DNA of 41,551 nt, from positions 1-41,551 of the forward strand of contig NZ_AZFZ01000023.1 in assembly GCF_001435895.1 (NCBI RefSeq). The letters run 5' to 3'. Position 1 is the first letter of the stretch; the number at the start of each line of letters is the position of its first letter. The notes beneath the pieces were generated by a model. The model was given only the letters and a program-made list of their open reading frames with translations, was not told the origin of the DNA and did not search any database. Below are positions 6,038 to 15,446 of this stretch, piece after piece. Source of the DNA: Lentilactobacillus parafarraginis DSM 18390 = JCM 14109. Lineage in GTDB: Bacteria; Bacillota; Bacilli; Lactobacillales; Lactobacillaceae. Position numbers and translations under genes: made by a program.

Positions 6038-8455
6038 GTGAAGTATTATGACGGACCCGCCTTTTTTCGTCGCCGTGATTTAATTCAATCACGGACACCT
6101 AAAAAGGTTAAAAACGAACAGGAAAAAGTGCCGCGAAGACCCACAAAGCCGCGGGATTTAAGCACGTCGTCAACTAAATTTACTGATAGTCGGGTTACCG
6201 ATGATAACACCCCGGCATTTTTGAAGGAAATTCGCAATTTCGTACCGCACACCCATGATGTCAACACGAACCGGCGAAAACAAAAACGCCAGATTGAGAC
6301 GAATTACGTTAAAAGCCAGAAGCAACGGCGGACGAGTCGTTACGCGCGGATCATTGATGCTCTTAGGATCTCTGATGACGATTTGATCGTCCTAGCTCCC
6401 AACCAGGATGACGGGGCAAGTGATTCTAAAGAAATTCAAGCAACCGCTTTAAACTCTCAAACGGCGCGACCAAAAGTACCCGATGACGCCCATGAACCGT
6501 CATTAACGGATCAACGAGATCTTCAACCGCGATCGATCAGGCAGGAAGTTCCCAACCTGGGTAGCAATTCCCATTCTGCTAATGATCATGACGATGCCCC
6601 GTCAGATCATCAACGTTCTGAAAAGGTCGAATCAACAGATTGGTCAACGAAGACTGAAAGTAAATCGCATGACTTTTCAACACCCCCAGCAGTCACGTCA
6701 AATGACTCAACGCCAGCATCTTCAGCTGCTAACCACGCTCACAAAGGATTGGGGCAGTCTTTGAATGCAATTGTTAAGAATGAAAAAGCGGTTGCACCAG
6801 ATATTGCCTTGTTTTCAAAAGCACCCAATTCAGCCACTGATGCTGAGAAGCCGAGATCGCCGCGGGTTCCAACGGTTCAACCGTCGCGTTCGTTAACGAC
6901 AAGAACTTTCAATAATCAGACCAGCAAAATGAATCAGATCGGTTCGGCTAGCCAACCGGTTCCGGCCCGGACGAATGACGCCCAAAAGCATTTGGCTACG
7001 ACGGTTTCCGATGAGAATGCTGCTGGCTATCATTTTCCGTCCCCCACACTTTTGAGTCAGCCGCAAACGGTTGATGAAGATGCCTTGGATGACTGGATTG
7101 AAGGCCAAATTGACACCTTGGATAAAACGCTGGCCGCCTTTAAAGTTGATGCCCAGGTGGTCGACTGGACAAACGGGCCAACGGTTACCCAGTTTCAGGT
7201 AAAGCTTGCACTTGGCGTGAAGGTCAGCCGGATTACCAATTTAACCGATGATTTGAAGTTGGCGTTGGCTGCAAAGGATATTCGAATCGAAGCTCCAATT
7301 CCTGGAAAATCCACCGTCGGGATCGAAATTCCGAATCCCCATCCGCGACCGGTCCTACTTTCGGAAATTATTTCGGCGCCAAACTTCAAGCAGAATCGGT
7401 CGCCTTTAACCACGGCGATGGGGGTTGATTTATCCGGGAATCCGCGGATTGCGGACGTTCGGAAAATGCCCCACGGTTTGATCGCCGGGGCAACTGGTTC
7501 GGGAAAAAGTGTGTTCATTAACAGTCTGCTGGTGTCGCTGCTTTATAAGGCGACCCCCGCTGAATTGAAGCTGCTGTTAATTGATCCAAAGGCCGTTGAG
7601 TTGGCACCGTATGATGGGATTCCGCATCTTTTGTCACCAGTTATTTCTGATCCAAAGTCTGCATCAGCTGCCCTGCATTGGGTAACTGAAGAAATGGATG
7701 AGCGCTACGAAAAATTATCGGCTGCTGGTGTAAAAAATATTGAACAATTCAATCAAAAGGCCAACCAGTCTGGTGAATACGGGTTAAAGATGCCGTATAT
7801 TCTGGTGATTATCGATGAATTAGCTGATTTGATGATGGTTGCATCCAGTGAAGTTGAGGATTACATAGTCCGAATTACCCAGAAAGCCAGGGCGGCCGGC
7901 ATTCACTTAATTGTCGCAACCCAGCGTCCAAGTGTCGATATTGTGACCGGTACCATCAAAAATAATATTCCTTCACGGATTGCGTTCATGGTTTCCAGTC
8001 AAATTGATTCCAGAACGATTCTTGATAGTGCCGGGGCTGAACGGCTCCTTGGTCGTGGTGACATGCTCTACCTTGGTAATGGCGCTAATCAGCCAGTTCG
8101 CCTTCAGGGAGCGTTTGTCACCAATCAAGAGCTTGAAAAGGTCATCGACTTTGTTCGTGAGCAGGGGCATCCCAAATATTTGTTTACCCCGGATTCACTG
8201 AAAAAAGCGGCTGATGATCACGAGTCTCAGGACCGATTAGTGCCCCAGGTGATGAAATTTATTGCTCAAGAAGACATAATTTCTACTTCAAAGCTACAAC
8301 GGGTATTTTCAATCGGGTATAATAGAGCTGCAAACATTATTGACAGTTTGCAGGATCGAAATTTGATTTCCGAACAACGGGGGTCTAAACCGCGGACGGT
8401 CTACTATCATTCCGGCGATGATTCCGGCGACGAATCAGAGGACGCCAAAGAGTGA
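6038..8455 (+). CDS. sftA: FtsK/SpoIIIE-family DNA translocase SftA
   Basis: A soluble hexameric ATPase that moves DNA away from the closing septum. The 805-residue protein has no membrane segments, unlike FtsK/SpoIIIE, matching SftA. Residues 1-110 are basic, 110-340 form a long polar linker rich in Ser/Asp/Thr/Asn, and the motor follows: Walker A GATGSGKS near 484-491 and Walker B VIIDELADLMM near 589-599. A winged-helix gamma domain that reads DNA polarity sites is at about 735-790. The start is GTG at 6038 after AAAGGTGAG. It stands immediately before murC, as in Bacillus. Confidence 0.94.
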   Translation: MKYYDGPAFFRRRDLIQSRTPKKVKNEQEKVPRRPTKPRDLSTSSTKFTDSRVTDDNTPAFLKEIRNFVPHTHDVNTNRRKQKRQIETNYVKSQKQRRTSRYARIIDALRISDDDLIVLAPNQDDGASDSKEIQATALNSQTARPKVPDDAHEPSLTDQRDLQPRSIRQEVPNLGSNSHSANDHDDAPSDHQRSEKVESTDWSTKTESKSHDFSTPPAVTSNDSTPASSAANHAHKGLGQSLNAIVKNEKAVAPDIALFSKAPNSATDAEKPRSPRVPTVQPSRSLTTRTFNNQTSKMNQIGSASQPVPARTNDAQKHLATTVSDENAAGYHFPSPTLLSQPQTVDEDALDDWIEGQIDTLDKTLAAFKVDAQVVDWTNGPTVTQFQVKLALGVKVSRITNLTDDLKLALAAKDIRIEAPIPGKSTVGIEIPNPHPRPVLLSEIISAPNFKQNRSPLTTAMGVDLSGNPRIADVRKMPHGLIAGATGSGKSVFINSLLVSLLYKATPAELKLLLIDPKAVELAPYDGIPHLLSPVISDPKSASAALHWVTEEMDERYEKLSAAGVKNIEQFNQKANQSGEYGLKMPYILVIIDELADLMMVASSEVEDYIVRITQKARAAGIHLIVATQRPSVDIVTGTIKNNIPSRIAFMVSSQIDSRTILDSAGAERLLGRGDMLYLGNGANQPVRLQGAFVTNQELEKVIDFVREQGHPKYLFTPDSLKKAADDHESQDRLVPQVMKFIAQEDIISTSKLQRVFSIGYNRAANIIDSLQDRNLISEQRGSKPRTVYYHSGDDSGDESEDAKE

Positions 8456-8489
8456 AAATCTAAAATTGATTGGATAGGTAGGATGTAAT

Positions 8490-9821
8490 ATGAACTCAGA
8501 AACGGTATATCATTTTGTAGGTATTAAGGGAACAGGTATGAGTGCAATGGCGTTAATTCTTCATGACCGGGGTGAAAAGGTTCAAGGGTCCGACATTGAG
8601 CAGTATACATTTACTCAACGAGGATTGGAGAAGGCAGGCATCAAGATTCTGCCATTTGATCCCGCCAACATTCATGAAGGCTTGACGGTGATTGCCGGTA
8701 ATTCGTTTACCGATGATCATCCAGAAATTAAGAAGGCCCGTGAAATGGGCTTGACGGTGTACCGTTATCATGAATTTCTCGGAAAAATGATTAAGGGCAA
8801 GACTAGCATTGGGGTTTCAGGGGCTCATGGTAAAACCAGCACGACCGGTCTTTTGTCACATGTTTTGTCAGGGATTGCCCCGACTGATTTTCTAATTGGT
8901 GACGGCAGTGGCCAGGGGGTTCCAAACGCCCGGTTCTTTGTTTATGAAGCCGATGAGTACCGGCGGCATTTTTTGGCAACTGAACCCGATTATGCGATTA
9001 TGACCAACATTGATTTTGATCATCCAGATTACTATAAGAGCATTGACGATGTGCAGGATGCCTTTCAGACGTTTGCCAACCAGACCAAGAAAGGAATCTT
9101 TGCTTGGGGGGATGACAAGCGGTTACGTCAATTGAAGGCCAAGGTGCCAATTTATTATTATGGTCTTAAGGATACCGACGATTTTCAAGCGTTCGATGTC
9201 AAGCGGACCACCAAGGGTTCAAGCTTTCACGTTAAGTTTAAGGGCCAGGATCTTGGTGAATTTTCGGTGCCGTTGTTTGGGGAGCATAACATCTTTAATT
9301 CGTTGGCTGTTATTGCCGTTGCTTACTCGGAAGATGTGGATCTTGATGAGATTCGCAAGGAGTTGAAAACCTTTGATGGTGTCAAACGCCGGTTCTCCGA
9401 GCGTAAAATTTCCGGGATGACGATTATTGATGATTACGCTCATCATCCAACCGAAATTAAGGCAACCATTGATGCTGCCCGTCAGGAATATCCAAACAAG
9501 AAAATTGCCGTGGTTTTTCAGCCCCATACGTTCAGTCGAACAATTGCGTTAATGGATGACTTTGCGAAAAGTTTGAATCTGGCTGATGAAGTGTTCTTAA
9601 CGTCAATTTATAGTTCGCCGCGAGAAAGTTCTGGTAAGGTATCCAGTGAAGATCTTTCCAAGAAGATCACCAAGGGTGGGCGCATCCTATCTGCCGACAA
9701 TATGTCGCCACTGCTCGATTATGATAATGACGTGATCATTTTCATGGGTGCCGGTGACATTCAAAAGTATGAAAAAACGTATGAAGATTTACTGAGTCAT
9801 TTAAGCAAAAATAATAATTAA
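8490..9821 (+). CDS. murC: UDP-N-acetylmuramate--L-alanine ligase
   Basis: Adds the first L-alanine to UDP-MurNAc in the cytoplasm, using ATP, at the start of peptidoglycan stem-peptide synthesis. The 443-residue length is typical. The N-terminal nucleotide-binding loop [10 protein letters not shown] (11-20), the ATP-binding GAHGKTST (111-118), the EADEYRRHF region and the C-terminal DDYAHHPTE motif are all present. The start follows TAGGTAGGATG. It lies 34 bases after sftA and is closed by a strong terminator at 9834-9876. Confidence 0.97.
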   Translation: MNSETVYHFVGIKGTGMSAMALILHDRGEKVQGSDIEQYTFTQRGLEKAGIKILPFDPANIHEGLTVIAGNSFTDDHPEIKKAREMGLTVYRYHEFLGKMIKGKTSIGVSGAHGKTSTTGLLSHVLSGIAPTDFLIGDGSGQGVPNARFFVYEADEYRRHFLATEPDYAIMTNIDFDHPDYYKSIDDVQDAFQTFANQTKKGIFAWGDDKRLRQLKAKVPIYYYGLKDTDDFQAFDVKRTTKGSSFHVKFKGQDLGEFSVPLFGEHNIFNSLAVIAVAYSEDVDLDEIRKELKTFDGVKRRFSERKISGMTIIDDYAHHPTEIKATIDAARQEYPNKKIAVVFQPHTFSRTIALMDDFAKSLNLADEVFLTSIYSSPRESSGKVSSEDLSKKITKGGRILSADNMSPLLDYDNDVIIFMGAGDIQKYEKTYEDLLSHLSKNNN

Positions 9822-9833
9822 GAATTTATAGCG

Positions 9834-9876
9834 AAAGCCATTAATCGAGATATTTTGCTTGATTAATGGCTTTTGT
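9834..9876 (+). terminator. intrinsic terminator after murC
   Basis: AAAGCCATTAATC and GATTAATGGCTTT form a perfect 13-bp stem with a 14-base loop, followed by TTTGTTT. It ends the thioredoxin-to-murC group. Confidence 0.9.
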
Positions 9877-9968
9877 TTGATAAGATTATCTAGTAAGAGA
9901 TGGATAAATTCCGCAAGCTATTTGGGAAAATGACCTCGGATAGTGTTTCGAAAGAAGGAGCGAAATTA

Positions 9969-10676
9969 ATGAACAATTATTCAAATGAACAGAGTGAACG
10001 GCGGATTGTTAATAACGCCGCAGGCTTGAACGCTTTTCTAACCAAGATGTACGGTTGGATGAGCCTCGCAGTTTTGGTTTCGGCTGCAACTGCCTTTCTG
10101 ACGTACTCAACGGTTTCACGACAAACCTTAGCCGGCGGTGGCATGTGGATCGCTTTAATCGTGTGGTTTATTCTCCCGTTTGTTGTATCACTGCAGTCCC
10201 TTAAGCGGCCGTCATTAGCATTTGGCGCGTTAATGGTTTATGCAATTTTAAGCGGCTATGTCTTTACCGCAATTGCATACCGTTATACCGGGGCATCGAT
10301 TGCGGCTGCGTTTGTTTCCGCATCGGCAATCTTTATTACCATGACGGTTTTTGGGTTAGTTACGAGGAAAAATCTTGATAAGATTGGTCGGCAGGCAACC
10401 GCTGCCTTGATTGCCCTTATCATTGCGATGGTGATCAATTGGTTCCTGCATAGTTCAATGATTGCGTTTGTCTTTTCAATCATTGCGGTGGTCATCTTCA
10501 CGCTGTTAACCGCTTATGATACCCAGAAGATGAAAGAAATGTACAATCAGGCTGGAAGTACTGGTCAGGTTTCTGTCAATGGGCTTGCGGTTTTCGGGGC
10601 TCTTCAGCTTTATCTGGACTTCGTTAACCTGTTCTTACAGTTACTTCAAATTTTTGGAATGAGTGATGATCGTTAA
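9969..10676 (+). CDS. Bax inhibitor-1/YccA-family membrane protein
   Basis: A 235-residue polytopic membrane protein of the Bax inhibitor-1 family, whose bacterial members include YccA/YbhL and the calcium-leak protein YetJ. Six to seven hydrophobic segments run from about residue 33 to 230, ending in a conserved helix with YDTQKMKEM and a short tail. ATG at 9969 is preceded by AAGGAG at eight bases. The frame is open back to an ATG at 9900, but that start has no convincing ribosome site. The gene stands alone between terminators at 9834-9876 and 10696-10720. Function is inferred from family only. Confidence 0.9.
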   Translation: MNNYSNEQSERRIVNNAAGLNAFLTKMYGWMSLAVLVSAATAFLTYSTVSRQTLAGGGMWIALIVWFILPFVVSLQSLKRPSLAFGALMVYAILSGYVFTAIAYRYTGASIAAAFVSASAIFITMTVFGLVTRKNLDKIGRQATAALIALIIAMVINWFLHSSMIAFVFSIIAVVIFTLLTAYDTQKMKEMYNQAGSTGQVSVNGLAVFGALQLYLDFVNLFLQLLQIFGMSDDR

Positions 10677-10695
10677 TCACCATGTTGGTTAGAAG

Positions 10696-10720
10696 CCGGG
10701 GAAAAGTTCCCCGGTTTTTT
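10696..10720 (+). terminator. intrinsic terminator after the Bax inhibitor-1 family gene
   Basis: CCGGGGAA and TTCCCCGG form an 8-bp GC-rich stem with a three-base AAG loop, followed by six T. Confidence 0.95.
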
Positions 10721-10798
10721 CGTGTTAATCATGGCTAAATTAGCGGTTGTTCATGGTGAATTTTCCGGTGTCAAGGCCTTATTATTGCGCCTTTCGAG

Positions 10799-10807
10799 TG
10801 GTAAAAT
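10799..10807 (+). promoter_or_regulatory. extended -10 promoter candidate for the polA operon
   Basis: TGGTAAAAT is a TGn extended -10 located 34 bases before the polA start; TTATTA at 10779-10784 is a weak -35 at 17-base spacing. The region 10721-10840 holds no other visible gene. Confidence 0.45.
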
Positions 10808-10840
10808 TAGCATAAGCGTTTATTTTGCGAGGAGAATTTA

Positions 10841-13492
10841 ATGACTAAAAAATTATTATTAATCGATGGAAACAGCATTGCGTTTAAAGCCTTTTATGCG
10901 TTGTATAATTCGCTGGAACGGTTCACTAACAGTTCTGGGTTGCATACCTCGGCTATTTTTGGGTTTAACCGGATGCTTGACAAAGTGTTGGCAGCCGAAA
11001 ATCCGACTGATGTGTTGGTTGCATTTGACGCGGGAAAAACCACATTCCGAACAAAGATGTTCTCTGATTATAAAGGGAATCGGGCCAAGACGCCAACGGA
11101 ACTATCTGAGCAGTTTCCATTTATTCGGGAATTGGTTAAGGCTCGCGGAATCAAGTCATATGAGCTTGCAGACTACGAAGCTGACGACATTATCGGCACC
11201 TTAGCCAGGGAAGCCGAAAATAAGGGCGATTATCAGGTCGTGATTGTGACGGGGGATCGGGATCTCACCCAGTTGACCTCTGATAAGACCACCGTTCAGG
11301 TTTCCAAAAAAGGGGTCACCGAATTAGAAACTTATACCCCTGAACATGTGAAGGAAAAGTTGGGAGTCACGCCTTCTCAGATTATCGATATCAAGGGCTT
11401 AATGGGCGATAATTCTGATAACTACCCGGGAGTTGAAAAGGTTGGCGAAAAGACGGCCATGAAGTTAATTGGCCAGTTTGGTTCAATTGAAAATATTTAC
11501 CAACAGATCGATGACGTTTCCGGCAAAAAGTTAAAGGAACATCTTTTGGCTGACAAAGATAAAGCTGAGCGGGGCAAGACATTGGCCACGATTAAGCGTG
11601 ATGCGCCGATCACCATATCCCTTAACGATTTATCGTATCAGGGTGACGATTTGGATGCCCTAACTGATTTTTATGAACGGATGGGATTTAAGTCATTTTT
11701 GGCCAATCTCGGTGTTGAATCGACCCAGGCGGACAAAATTGAATCCATTTCATATCAAACACTGACTGCCAAAAACGCCGCTGACTTGAACCAATTTAAG
11801 GACGAAGTCACCTTTTATCTGGAAATGAGTGACGAAAATTATCACACCGCTGATCTTTGCGGCTTTGTTTTGGGACGGAATGACAAGTGGTATGTGACAA
11901 ATAATATCGACCTGTTAAATTCTGAGCCAGTAAAGTCGCTGTTAACCAGTGACGTGATTAAGAAGAACGTTTTTGATGCCAAACGGACCTATGTTGGTTT
12001 GAATCGGGTTGGCATCACCTTAGCCAATGTTGATTTCGATATGCTGCTGGTTTCTTATTTGCTTAACACAACTAATAACAGTAACGATGTTGGTACCGTT
12101 GCTAAACTTCACGGCTTTAGCAATATTAAAACCGATGAAGAAGTCTATGGTAAGGGCGCCAAGCGATCAATTGATCCCAAATCACCGGTATTTCTCGACC
12201 ATATCGTTCACAAGGCAAAAGCCATTGATGCTCTTCATGATGAGATGTTTAAGCAACTTGACGATCACAATCAAACCGATTTGTACCGGAATATTGAAAT
12301 CAAAATTGCCTTTGTCCTGGCAAAGATGGAAATTGCCGGCATTAAGGTAAACCCAGAAACCCTTGAACAGATGGGGAGTAAGTTTAAAGAACGCTTGGCA
12401 GAAATTGAGCAAACTATTTTCAATGAGGCCGGTGAAAAATTTAACATCGGGTCACCGAAACAGTTGGGCCAAATTTTATTTAAAAAGATGAAGTTACCGG
12501 TTCTCAAGAAAACAAAAACGGGATATTCAACATCGGTGGACGTTCTTGAAAAGTTGGCACCTGATGCCCCAATCGTTCAAAACGTCTTGAATTATCGCCA
12601 AATTTCTAAGCTGCAATCGACCTATATTGATGGCTTATTGAAAGTCATTCATAAAGATGACTCCAAGGTTCATACCAGATATTTACAAACCCTGACCCAG
12701 ACCGGCCGGCTGTCGTCGGTTGATCCGAACTTGCAAAATATTCCGGTTCGATCTGAAGAGGGTCGCCTGATTCGGCAAGCATTTGTGCCCTCGCATGATG
12801 ACTGGCTGATTTGGTCATCCGACTATTCGCAAATCGAATTGCGGGTGCTGGCTTCCATCACTGGCGATGCCAATATGCAGGAAGCCTTCCGGGAAGGCGA
12901 AGATATTCACGCAACAACTGCCCGGAGAATATTTGGATTGTCATCGAATACAGAAGTTACCGGCGATTTGAGACGGCAGGCCAAGGCGGTTAACTTTGGA
13001 ATTGTGTATGGGATTAGTGATTACGGACTGGCCAATAACACCGGAATTTCCCGAAAGCAGGCCCATCAGTTTATCACCCGGTACTTTGAAGAGTATCCCG
13101 GCGTGAAAAAATACATGGACGATATCGTGAAATTCGCCAAGGACAACGGTTACGTTGAAACAATTGCCCATCGGCGGCGTTACTTACCGGATATTCATTC
13201 CCGCAACTTCAACTTACGGTCGTTTGCTGAACGGACTGCCATGAACACCCCAATTCAGGGTAGTGCTGCTGATATTATTAAAATTGCCATGATCAATATG
13301 GATCAAGCATTGGCGGGATTTAAAACCCGGATGCTTTTACAAGTTCACGATGAATTGATCTTTGAAGTTCCCAGTGATGAACTTGAAACTGTCAAAAATT
13401 TGATTCCAAAAGTTATGGATTCAGCGATTAAGCTGCATGTCCCGTTAAAAGTTGAAAGCCACTATGGCAAAACGTGGTACGATGCCAAATAA
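10841..13492 (+). CDS. polA: DNA polymerase I
   Basis: Gap-filling polymerase with 5'-3' nuclease, used in repair and Okazaki fragment maturation. In 883 residues: the 5'-nuclease domain (about 1-290, with DYEADDIIGT and GLMGDNSDNYPGV), a 3'-5' exonuclease-like domain (about 300-480), and the polymerase domain with motif A DYSQIELRVLA, motif B RRQAKAVNFGIVYG and motif C VHDELIFEV. The exonuclease domain reads YLEMSDE where proofreading enzymes have a DxE metal pair, so proofreading is probably absent, as in the Bacillus enzyme. The start follows GAGGAG. First gene of polA-mutM-coaE-nrdR-dnaB-dnaI. Confidence 0.98.
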   Translation: MTKKLLLIDGNSIAFKAFYALYNSLERFTNSSGLHTSAIFGFNRMLDKVLAAENPTDVLVAFDAGKTTFRTKMFSDYKGNRAKTPTELSEQFPFIRELVKARGIKSYELADYEADDIIGTLAREAENKGDYQVVIVTGDRDLTQLTSDKTTVQVSKKGVTELETYTPEHVKEKLGVTPSQIIDIKGLMGDNSDNYPGVEKVGEKTAMKLIGQFGSIENIYQQIDDVSGKKLKEHLLADKDKAERGKTLATIKRDAPITISLNDLSYQGDDLDALTDFYERMGFKSFLANLGVESTQADKIESISYQTLTAKNAADLNQFKDEVTFYLEMSDENYHTADLCGFVLGRNDKWYVTNNIDLLNSEPVKSLLTSDVIKKNVFDAKRTYVGLNRVGITLANVDFDMLLVSYLLNTTNNSNDVGTVAKLHGFSNIKTDEEVYGKGAKRSIDPKSPVFLDHIVHKAKAIDALHDEMFKQLDDHNQTDLYRNIEIKIAFVLAKMEIAGIKVNPETLEQMGSKFKERLAEIEQTIFNEAGEKFNIGSPKQLGQILFKKMKLPVLKKTKTGYSTSVDVLEKLAPDAPIVQNVLNYRQISKLQSTYIDGLLKVIHKDDSKVHTRYLQTLTQTGRLSSVDPNLQNIPVRSEEGRLIRQAFVPSHDDWLIWSSDYSQIELRVLASITGDANMQEAFREGEDIHATTARRIFGLSSNTEVTGDLRRQAKAVNFGIVYGISDYGLANNTGISRKQAHQFITRYFEEYPGVKKYMDDIVKFAKDNGYVETIAHRRRYLPDIHSRNFNLRSFAERTAMNTPIQGSAADIIKIAMINMDQALAGFKTRMLLQVHDELIFEVPSDELETVKNLIPKVMDSAIKLHVPLKVESHYGKTWYDAK

Positions 13493-13517
13493 TTTTAAAT
13501 ATTTTTAGGAGGATGCT

Positions 13518-14360
13518 ATGCCCGAATTACCTGAAGTTGAAACGGTCCGCCGCGGGCTCACCGAACTGGTCGCTGGTAGTCAAGTGACATCGGTGGATGT
13601 CCTTTACCCCAAAATGGTTAATTTGCCGCCAGAAGACTTTGCGGCCGCCCTTAAAGACCGGACAATTGAACAAATTGATCGGCGGGGCAAGTATCTGTTC
13701 TTGCGGATGTCGGGTCACCAAACAATCGTCTCCCATCTGCGGATGGAGGGCAATTATGACGTGCAGCCTGAGGGCACGCCGCTCACCAAGCACACGCACA
13801 TTGTGTTTCACCTGGCAGACGGCCGGCAGTTACGATACAACGACTCACGCAAGTTTGGCCGAATGACGCTCGTTGAAACCGGCCAGGAAATGACGGTTGC
13901 CGGATTAAAAACAATCGGCCCTGAACCAACTGAATCTGATTTAACGTTGGATTATATGAAAAAAATCTTTAGTAAGAGTCGCAAGGTGATCAAACCGTTT
14001 TTGCTGGATCAAAGCAAAATTGCCGGGTTGGGCAATATTTACGCTGATGAGGTGCTATGGTTAAGTAAAATCAATCCAAAACAGCCGGTAAATACCCTGT
14101 CACTGTCAGAACTGAAAACGCTACGCAAAAATATCATTCATGAAATTCAGATCGCAATTGCTGGCCATGGCACGACGGTTCACTCATACTCAACCGCTTA
14201 TGGGGAAGCCGGCCAGTTTCAAAATCACTTGAACGTTTATGGCCGCCAAGGTGAGCCGTGCTTACGATGCGGAACTCCGATCAAAAAGATTAAGCTGGCC
14301 CAGCGAGGAACGCATTTCTGCCCGAAATGTCAAGTACTTCACGGTGATCGCCATGAGTAA
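13518..14360 (+). CDS. mutM: formamidopyrimidine-DNA glycosylase
   Basis: A bifunctional glycosylase/AP lyase that removes 8-oxoguanine and formamidopyrimidines. In 280 residues: the mature N terminus PELPEVE, with the catalytic Pro and Glu; Lys in the RRGKYLFL segment; the helix-two-turn-helix AGLGNIYADEVLW; and a C-terminal zinc finger with CLRC and CPKC. It sits 25 bases after polA and overlaps coaE by eight bases (ATGAGTAA), so the two are translationally coupled. Pairing with polA suits base-excision repair. Confidence 0.97.
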   Translation: MPELPEVETVRRGLTELVAGSQVTSVDVLYPKMVNLPPEDFAAALKDRTIEQIDRRGKYLFLRMSGHQTIVSHLRMEGNYDVQPEGTPLTKHTHIVFHLADGRQLRYNDSRKFGRMTLVETGQEMTVAGLKTIGPEPTESDLTLDYMKKIFSKSRKVIKPFLLDQSKIAGLGNIYADEVLWLSKINPKQPVNTLSLSELKTLRKNIIHEIQIAIAGHGTTVHSYSTAYGEAGQFQNHLNVYGRQGEPCLRCGTPIKKIKLAQRGTHFCPKCQVLHGDRHE

Positions 14361-14943
14361 AATTATTGGTTTGACAGGCGGAATTGCGACCGGTAAATCC
14401 GCTGTTAGTCAGTATTTGGCGGCCAAGCAAATTCCAATTATCGATGCAGATAAAGTCGCTCATCAGGTGCAGCAGCCTGGGCAAGCAGGGTTGGCAGCAA
14501 TTGTCAGGGCATTTGGCAAGGCAGTTTTAACTTCTGATGGGAGCTTAGACCGCAAACGGCTTGGACAGTTGGTATTCGGTCATCCAGAACGATTAAATCA
14601 GCTTGTTTCGGTCATGGACCCGTATATCAGAGAAACCATTTTAAACCAGTTGGCGCGCTACCACGACCACAAACTGGTTGTTATTGACGCCCCAACCCTG
14701 TTTGAAAACGGCTATACCTATTTAGCGGCTGAAATCATGGTGGTCTATTGTGACCCAGTAACCCAGATGAAGCGACTGATGAAGCGTAATCATTTGACGA
14801 TTGCCCAAGCGGCTGCCAGAATGAAGAGTCAGTGGCCATTGCAGACAAAATGCGATTTGGCTGATACAATTATTTATAATTCAGGAAGTTTGGCACATAC
14901 AAACGAACAAATTGATAAGTGGTTAGAAAATGAAATGGAATAA
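14353..14943 (+). CDS. coaE: dephospho-CoA kinase
   Basis: Phosphorylates dephospho-CoA at the 3'-hydroxyl, the last step of coenzyme A synthesis. The 196-residue protein begins MSKIIGLTGGIATGKS, placing the P-loop at residues 9-16; the substrate motif IDADKVAHQV and DAPTLFENG follow. ATG at 14353 overlaps the mutM stop. The frame is open upstream inside mutM, but the P-loop position fixes this start. Confidence 0.96.
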   Translation: MSKIIGLTGGIATGKSAVSQYLAAKQIPIIDADKVAHQVQQPGQAGLAAIVRAFGKAVLTSDGSLDRKRLGQLVFGHPERLNQLVSVMDPYIRETILNQLARYHDHKLVVIDAPTLFENGYTYLAAEIMVVYCDPVTQMKRLMKRNHLTIAQAAARMKSQWPLQTKCDLADTIIYNSGSLAHTNEQIDKWLENEME

Positions 14944-14957
14944 TCGAGGTGAAATCC

Positions 14958-15446
14958 ATGCAATGCCCTCATTGTGGTTATAACGGGTCAAAGGTTGTTG
15001 ATAGTCGGCCAACTGACGACGGCCGGGTTATCCGGCGGCGGCGGGAATGTGAACACTGTGGATTTCGATTCACAACTTTTGAGCGGGTTGAAGCAACGCC
15101 CCTGCTGGTTATTAAGAAAAACGGCAATCGTGAAGAATTCAACCGGGAGAAGATTCTCAAAGGGGTGGTTCGGTCGGCCGAAAAACGGCCCGTATCGATG
15201 AACGCCATCACAGATTTAGTGGATCGGGTTGAAAACAAGGTCCGTTCTGCCGGTGACAACGAAGTGACGAGTCGCCAAATCGGCGAATACGTCATGGAAG
15301 AGCTGGTCAATCTGGATGAAATTGCTTACATCCGGTTCGCCAGCGTATACCGGCAATTTAAAGATATGTCTGTATTTTATGAAGAATTAAAAGAAATTAT
15401 GGAGAAGGATAAGAAAAAGAATGCCAAGCATCCGGAGGAGAAGTAA
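14958..15446 (+). CDS. nrdR: transcriptional repressor of ribonucleotide reductase genes
   Basis: An ATP/dATP-sensing zinc repressor that binds NrdR boxes at ribonucleotide reductase promoters. In 162 residues: a zinc ribbon with Cys3, Cys6, Cys31 and Cys34, then an ATP-cone (about 49-139). ATG at 14958 follows GAGGTGA; the in-frame GTG at 14949 lies within that site. It ends one base into the dnaB start (TAATG). No nrd genes are in this window. Confidence 0.97.
   Translation: MQCPHCGYNGSKVVDSRPTDDGRVIRRRRECEHCGFRFTTFERVEATPLLVIKKNGNREEFNREKILKGVVRSAEKRPVSMNAITDLVDRVENKVRSAGDNEVTSRQIGEYVMEELVNLDEIAYIRFASVYRQFKDMSVFYEELKEIMEKDKKKNAKHPEEK

Noticed and set aside
9900-9968. A longer N terminus for the Bax inhibitor-1 family protein
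   Set aside because: Open frame from an ATG at 9900, but its ribosome site is poor, whereas AAGGAG at 9955-9960 is ideally placed for 9969.
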